DNA of 64,000 nt from positions 310,001 through 374,000 of the forward strand of contig JAPLCA010000030.1 in assembly GCA_026392465.1 (NCBI GenBank), read 5' to 3'. This document shows, piece after piece, positions 58,917-64,000 of this stretch (its first letter is position 1; each line of letters opens with the position of its first letter). A model generated the notes under the pieces. The model saw nothing but the letters and a program-made list of their open reading frames with translations. It ran no database searches and had not been told where the DNA came from. Origin of the DNA: Propionibacteriales bacterium. Its GTDB lineage: Bacteria > Actinomycetota > Actinomycetes > Propionibacteriales > Nocardioidaceae. The position numbers and the translations under genes were made by a program.

Positions 58917-58989
58917 GTCGCCGCGGGGGTCGCGCAGGTCGGGCTCGTGTGAAAGTCCTGTTTCGTAGTCAACTTGTAATACGGATCGC

Positions 58990-59646
58990 TCACTCGGGTG
59001 AGGGATCGGTGCCCGGGACCCCGTGCTCCACGACCCGTTCGGCGACGGTGCGCATCGGCATCCGCAGGTCCATCGCGGTGCGCTGGATCCAGCCGAAGGC
59101 CTCCGGTTCGCTGAGCCCGAGGGCCGCCTGGAGCTGGGCCTTGGCGCGCTCGACGACCTTGCGGGTGGCGAGCTGGTCGGTGAGGTCCTCGACCTCGGCC
59201 TCTAGCGCCGCGAGCTCGGCGAAGCGGCTGCGGGCCATCTCGATCGCCGGGACGAGGTCGGAGGCCGTGAACGGCTTGACCAGGGAGGCCATCGCGCCGG
59301 ACTCCCGCGCCCGGTCGACGAGGTCGCGCTGGCTGAACGCGGTCAGCATCACGACGGGCGCGATCCGCTCCCCCGCGATGCGGCTCGCCGCGGCGATCCC
59401 GTCGAGCCGCGGCATCTTGACGTCCATGACGACCAGGTCGGGCCGCAGCGACGTGGCGAGCTCGACGGCCTCGACACCGTCGGCAGCCTGCCCGACGACG
59501 TCGTAGCCCTCCTCCGCGAGCATCTCGGCGAGGTCGAGGCGGATGAGCGCCTCGTCCTCGGCGATGACGACGCGAGGACGGTCGGCGGGCTCGCCCGTCG
59601 CAGGGGTCTCGTCGGTGCGGGGCGTCTCGGTCGGTCGGCTGGTCAC
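58990..59646 (-). CDS. pdtaR: ANTAR-domain response regulator (PdtaR-like)
   Basis: A 218-residue antiterminator. The receiver domain (about 25-145) has the acidic pair E30/D31, phosphoacceptor D75 (VVMDVKMP) and K123 (LVKPF). The ANTAR RNA-binding domain (about 155-212) shows VVERAKAQLQAALGLSEPEAFGWIQRTAMDLRMPMRTVAE. By homology to Rv1626 it is activated by a PdtaS histidine kinase, which is not in the window, and binds dual-hexaloop RNA hairpins. The GTG at 59646 follows reverse-strand TAACCT (59653-59658) by 6 nt, so the mRNA is leaderless. Confidence 0.94.
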   Translation of the reverse strand: MTSRPTETPRTDETPATGEPADRPRVVIAEDEALIRLDLAEMLAEEGYDVVGQAADGVEAVELATSLRPDLVVMDVKMPRLDGIAAASRIAGERIAPVVMLTAFSQRDLVDRARESGAMASLVKPFTASDLVPAIEMARSRFAELAALEAEVEDLTDQLATRKVVERAKAQLQAALGLSEPEAFGWIQRTAMDLRMPMRTVAERVVEHGVPGTDPSPE

Positions 59647-59675
59647 GTGAGAAGGTTAGCGGGCACGCGCGGCGC

Positions 59676-59761
59676 GCCGACTTGGCGGAATGGTAGACGC
59701 GACGGTCTCAAAAACCGTTGTCCGAGAGGGCGTGCGGGTTCGAGTCCCGCAGTCGGCACCA
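59676..59761 (+). tRNA. tRNA-Leu (CAA)
   Basis: The acceptor stem GCCGACT/AGTCGGC pairs fully. The anticodon stem ACGGT/ACCGT holds loop CTCAAAA, giving anticodon CAA (reads UUG). A long variable arm, TGTCCGAGAGGGCGT, marks a class II tRNA. The T-arm GCGGGTTCGAGTCCCGC is standard, and the CCA end is encoded (59759-59761). Confidence 0.97.
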
Positions 59762-59777
59762 GCGCGCCCACCGCCCG

Positions 59778-60077
59778 TCAGTCGGCCCCGCGGCCCGTCT
59801 GCTCCTGCAGCCGCTCGATGTGCTCGGAGGCCTCGGCCTTGGTGAGGTCCGCCGACAGCGTCTCGCCGGCGTCGCGGGCGAGCGTGTCGAGGTAGGAGCG
59901 CTGCGCACCGGTCATCGGCTCGTCTCCGGTGACCCAGTCCTGCGGGTCCTTCTCGGTGGTGCCACCGGCGTCCGCGCCGATGACGTCGGCGTCCTGCCCG
60001 GTGGCCTGCCCCGTCTCCCGCGCAGCGTTCTGCCCAGTCTCCGACGGGGCGTTCGACGACGTGTTCGATTCAGTCAT
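59778..60077 (-). CDS. DUF3072 family protein
   Basis: A 99-residue protein. The N-terminal ~45 residues are disordered (Thr/Ser/Gln/Gly). The C-terminal half carries the DUF3072 signature DWVTGDEPMTGAQRSYLDTLARDAGE, followed by a helix with TKAEASEHIERLQEQTG. It is a small cytoplasmic family of unknown function. The ATG follows reverse-strand TACGGT (60084-60089) by 6 nt, so the mRNA is leaderless. It is convergent with tRNA-Leu. Confidence 0.85.
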   Translation of the reverse strand: MTESNTSSNAPSETGQNAARETGQATGQDADVIGADAGGTTEKDPQDWVTGDEPMTGAQRSYLDTLARDAGETLSADLTKAEASEHIERLQEQTGRGAD

Positions 60078-60132
60078 GTCCCCACCGTACGTCCGGGCGC
60101 CGACACCCGCTCGTCGAGCGTCGGCGGGACGC

Positions 60133-61590
60133 TCAGCCCTCCTCGGCGGGGTGCTCGTACGCGGGCACCACGCGGTTGATGGCGTCGCCCATGCGGTGGA
60201 TCCGCAGCGCGTTCGTGGAGCCGGGGATGCCGGGCGGGGCGCCCGCGACGATGACGACCTCGTCGCCGTGGGAGCACCGCGCCACCTCGAGCAGACGCTT
60301 GTCGACCTGCAGGACCATCTCGTCGGTGTGCTTGACCTCGGGCACGAGGAACGTCTCGACGCCCCAGGTGAGCGCCAGCTGGTTGCGCGTCATCGGGTCG
60401 GGCGTGAACGCGATCACCGGGATGTGGGAGCGGTAGCGCGACATGCGGCGGGCGGACCCGCCGATGGTCGTGAACGCGACGACGTAGCGTGCGTCGATGG
60501 CCTCGGCGACCTGCGAGGCGCCGCGGCAGATGATGCCCGTGCGGGTCTTCGCCTGCCAGGTGTAGGCGGCCATGCGCGGCAGCCCGTGGTCCTCGGTGGA
60601 CTCGATGATGCGCGCCATGGTGCGCACCGTCTGGATCGGGTACTCCCCCACGCTGGTCTCGCCCGACAGCATCACCGCGTCGGCGCCGTCGAGCACCGCG
60701 TTGGCGACGTCCGACGCCTCCGCACGCGTGGGCCGCGGCGCGGAGATCATCGACTCCAGCATCTGGGTGGCGACGATGACCGGCTTGGCGTTGCGCCGGG
60801 CCTTCTCGACGATCAGCTTCTGCACGATCGGCACGTCCTCGAGCGGCAGCTCCACGCCGAGGTCGCCGCGCGCGACCATGAAGCCGTCGAAGGAGTCCAT
60901 GATCTCATCGAGGTTGTCGACGGCCTGCGGCTTCTCGATCTTGGCGATGACCGGACGGTGGATGTCGAGCTCGTGCATGACGCGGCGGACGTCGTCGGCG
61001 TCGCGGGCGTTGCGCACGAACGACAGGGCGACGAAGTCGACGCCCTGGCGCAGCGCGAACCGCAGGTCCTCGACGTCCTTCTCGCTCATGGCGGGCACGC
61101 TGACCGCCACGCCGGGCAGGTTGATGCCCTTGTTGTTGCTGAGCCGCCCCGCGGTCTCGCAGATGGTGACGACGTCGTGCCCGGTGACCTCGAGGGCACG
61201 CAGGCGCACGCGGCCGTCGTCGACGAGGATCTCGTCGCCGGGCGAGACGTCGCCAGGCAGGCCGGAGTAGGTGGTGGAGGCACGCTCGGCGTCGCCGGGG
61301 ACGTCGTCGGTGGTGATGGTGAAGCGGTCGCCGACGGCGAGGTCGACGGGACCGTCGGCGAAGCGGCCGAGCCGGATCTTCGGACCCTGCAGGTCGGCGA
61401 GCACGGCGATCGCCTTGCCGGTGCGCTCCGCGGCAGCCCGCACGTACCCGAGGTTCGCCTCGTGGTCGGCATGGTCGCCGTGGCTCATGTTGAGCCGGGC
61501 GACGTCCATGCCCGCCTCGGCCAGCTGGAGGATACGCTCGGCGGTCGCGACGGCCGGTCCGAGCGTGCAGACGATCTTGGCTCTACGCAC
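60133..61590 (-). CDS. pyk: Pyruvate kinase
   Basis: A 485-residue glycolytic enzyme (PEP + ADP to pyruvate + ATP). It starts with the strand AKIVCTLGPAVAT and has NMSHGDH, the active-site lysine in PVIAKIEKPQAVDN, the metal-binding MVARGDLGVELP, and VATQMLESM. The C-terminal allosteric domain is complete. The GTG at 61590 follows reverse-strand TAGGGT (61597-61602) by 6 nt, so the mRNA is leaderless. An AT-rich dyad TTTGT..ACAAA (61631-61652) sits upstream of the promoter and could be an operator. Confidence 0.96.
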   Translation of the reverse strand: MRRAKIVCTLGPAVATAERILQLAEAGMDVARLNMSHGDHADHEANLGYVRAAAERTGKAIAVLADLQGPKIRLGRFADGPVDLAVGDRFTITTDDVPGDAERASTTYSGLPGDVSPGDEILVDDGRVRLRALEVTGHDVVTICETAGRLSNNKGINLPGVAVSVPAMSEKDVEDLRFALRQGVDFVALSFVRNARDADDVRRVMHELDIHRPVIAKIEKPQAVDNLDEIMDSFDGFMVARGDLGVELPLEDVPIVQKLIVEKARRNAKPVIVATQMLESMISAPRPTRAEASDVANAVLDGADAVMLSGETSVGEYPIQTVRTMARIIESTEDHGLPRMAAYTWQAKTRTGIICRGASQVAEAIDARYVVAFTTIGGSARRMSRYRSHIPVIAFTPDPMTRNQLALTWGVETFLVPEVKHTDEMVLQVDKRLLEVARCSHGDEVVIVAGAPPGIPGSTNALRIHRMGDAINRVVPAYEHPAEEG

Positions 61591-61596
61591 CCCCCG

Positions 61597-61602
61597 ACCC
61601 TA
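61597..61602 (-). promoter_or_regulatory. Leaderless -10 box of pyk
   Basis: On the minus strand it reads TAGGGT, 6 nt before the GTG at 61590. Confidence 0.6.
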
Positions 61603-61716
61603 TCGACCGCGGGGTGTACCGGCGAGTCACTTTGTCGTTCCGCGCAACAAAAGACGCTGAGAGTTCACCCGACCCCGGAGGCCCCGCACGCGGGCCCTCC
61701 AGGGCCGGAACGACGG

Positions 61717-61746
61717 AGGGGCCGGGAGCACCCGCTCCCGGCCCCT
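61717..61746 (-). terminator. Terminator of the gltBD operon
   Basis: A perfect 13-bp stem (61717-61729 with 61734-61746), loop ACCC, 38 nt beyond the gltD stop. Confidence 0.82.
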
Positions 61747-61783
61747 GCGTGCGACGACCTGGGTCGCCGGCACCACGCGTCGC

Positions 61784-63245
61784 TCAGACCATCAGCGGAC
61801 GGTCGTTCGGCTTGATCGGCCGCGGCAGCGGGCTGCGCCCACCCGTCAGGTAGGCGTCGACCCCGGCAGCGGCGGAACGCCCCTCGGCGATGGCCCAGAC
61901 GATGAGCGACTGGCCACGACCGGCGTCGCCGGCCACGAACACGCCCGGCACGGACGACATGAAGTCGCGGTCGCGCACGATGTTGCCGCGCTCGTCGAGG
62001 TCGACGCCGAGCTGCTCGACGAGGCCCTCGCGCTGGGGGCCGGTGAAGCCCATCGCGAACAGGACGAGCTGCGCGGGGATGACCTGCTCGGAGCCGGGCA
62101 CCTCCTCGAAGCGACCGTCCTTCATCTCCACCTCGACGATCCGCAGACCGGCGACGTGGCCGTCGTCGTCGCCCACGAACTCCTTGGTCGAGACGGCGTA
62201 CTTGCGGTCGCCGCCCTCCTCGTGCGCCGACGCGACGCGGTAGACCATCGGGTACGTCGGCCACGGCTGCGTCTCGGGCCGGTCCTCGCCGGGCTGCGGC
62301 ATGATCTCCAGGCTGGTGACCGAGCGTGCGCCCTGGCGGATCGAGGTGCCGAGGCAGTCCGCGCCGGTGTCGCCGCCACCGATGATGACGACGTCCTTGT
62401 CGGTGGCGAGGATCTGTCCCTCCACCTCCTCGCCGACCGCGACGCGGTTGGCCTGGGGCAGGAACTCCATGGCCTGGTGGATGCCGGCGAGCTCACGTCC
62501 CGGGGCGGGGAGGTCGCGGCGCACGGTCGAGCCGATGGCGAGCACGACGGCGTCGTAGCGGTCGCGCAGCTGGCTGCCGGTGAGCGTGTCGCCCACCTGC
62601 ACTCCGGTGCGGAACACGGTGCCCTCGCGCTGCATCTGCTCGATGCGGCGGTCGACGTGCACCTTCTCCATCTTGAACTCCGGGATGCCGTACCGGAGCA
62701 GGCCGCCCGCCTTGTCGTCGCGCTCGTACACCGCGACCGTGTGACCGGCGCGGGTCAGCTGCTGCGCGACGGCGAGACCTGCGGGCCCGGAGCCGACGAC
62801 CGCGACCGTCTTGCCGGTCAGGTACTCCGGCGGCTCGGGGCGCACGTTCCGCCACTCCCACGCGCGGTCGATGATCGAGACCTCGACGTTCTTGATCGTG
62901 ACCGGCTCCCGGTTGATCCCGACGACGCAGGCCGTCTCGCACGGTGCCGGGCAGAGCCGGCCCGTGAACTCCGGGAAGTTGTTGGTCGCGTGCAGCCGGT
63001 CGATCGCCTCGATCCAGTCGTCGCGCCAGACCAGGTCGTTCCACTCCGGGATCAGGTTGCCGAGCGGGCAGCCCTGGTGGCAGAACGGGATGCCGCAGTC
63101 CATGCAGCGTCCGGCCTGCTCCGTGATGATCGGGAGCAGCGCCTTGCCGGGCCCACCGGGGTAGACCTCGTTCCAGTCGTTCACCCGCTCCTCGACGGGG
63201 CGGCGCGGGGCCACCTGGCGGGGGGTCGTGATGAAACCTCGGGGA

Positions 63246-63253
<8 letters not shown>
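61784..63253 (-). CDS. gltD: Glutamate synthase small subunit
   Basis: A 489-residue FAD/NADPH and iron-sulfur subunit. The N-terminal Fe-S domain has C50, C53, C58 and C62 ([13 protein letters not shown]) and a second set in [11 protein letters not shown]. Rossmann motifs follow: [15 protein letters not shown] (FAD, near 150) and [14 protein letters not shown] (NADPH, near 290). The C-terminal [24 protein letters not shown] closes the FAD site. It feeds electrons to GltB to make glutamate from glutamine and 2-oxoglutarate. The GTG start overlaps the gltB stop by 8 nt, so expression is coupled. Confidence 0.95.

Positions 63254-64000
<747 letters not shown>

Noticed and set aside
61631-61652. 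TTTGT..ACAAA dyad upstream of pyk as a defined operator
   Set aside because: Short arms and no known matching regulator; left as a remark in the pyk entry only.

Overview
This is a GC-rich actinobacterial chromosome segment. The marks are ANTAR-type PdtaR, DUF3000, DUF3068, DUF2613, an AftD-like arabinosyltransferase, the hemE-cgoX-hemQ coproporphyrin route, and many leaderless mRNAs. A member of the Nocardioidaceae (Nocardioides or Aeromicrobium type) is my best guess from gene content; I could not test it. Nothing looks like a prophage, plasmid or genomic island. Almost every gene has the strong GC3 bias of a core actinobacterial chromosome.

Layout. 1-4.9 kb: end of a sulfite-reduction operon (zinc-ribbon protein, sirohydrochlorin chelatase), an AbrB-type membrane protein, divergent PPK2 and a RibD-like reductase, an SGNH hydrolase and msrB. 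5.0-8.1 kb: heme operon hemE-cgoX-hemQ on the minus strand. 8.2-13.2 kb: DUF3000, RNase D, an iron-box-controlled FTR1 permease, a conserved protein behind a 7-codon leader ORF, a candidate structured small RNA, an aldo/keto reductase and a His-rich exported peptide. 13.2-20.9 kb: one-piece SecDF, CBS + cystathionine gamma-synthase (transsulfuration), RmuC, a Pro/Thr-tailed membrane protein and a TPR protein. 20.9-26.7 kb: M50B-like protein, tgt and a queuosine-precursor transporter, a menaquinone/geranylgeranyl reductase-like flavoprotein, a 4-TM protein and a primary-like sigma factor. 26.8-34 kb: coaE, an SH3/LAS-peptidase-like protein, an AMP-ligase, a GlxA-type regulator, rpsA and an M18 aminopeptidase.

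34.0-47.4 kb is a cell-envelope glycan locus: DUF3068, a GT-C-like membrane protein, an acyltransferase, AftD, a methyltransferase, GT4, DUF2613, a large membrane protein and a flippase. Its gene types match the mycobacterial Rv0224c-Rv0228/Rv0236c-Rv0236A region. 48.1-50.8 kb is polA, framed by two copies of a long palindromic repeat element. 51.5-59.6 kb: a GNAT protein, DUF554, a complete liv-type ABC importer (livH with an extra exported domain, livM, livG, livF, and convergent livK) and PdtaR. 59.7-64 kb: tRNA-Leu(CAA), DUF3072, pyruvate kinase, gltD and the 3' end of gltB.

The most unusual material lies between genes. (i) Two ~0.6-0.7 kb palindromic elements flank polA. They share a ~420-460 bp core, but each copy has its own outer arms, which mirror each other. 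(ii) A composite of two 24-bp palindromes around a hairpin occurs in two convergent intergenic gaps. (iii) A promoter plus a four-helix RNA candidate lies at 11.7 kb. (iv) A recurrent TANNNT box sits 6-7 nt before about twenty start codons.
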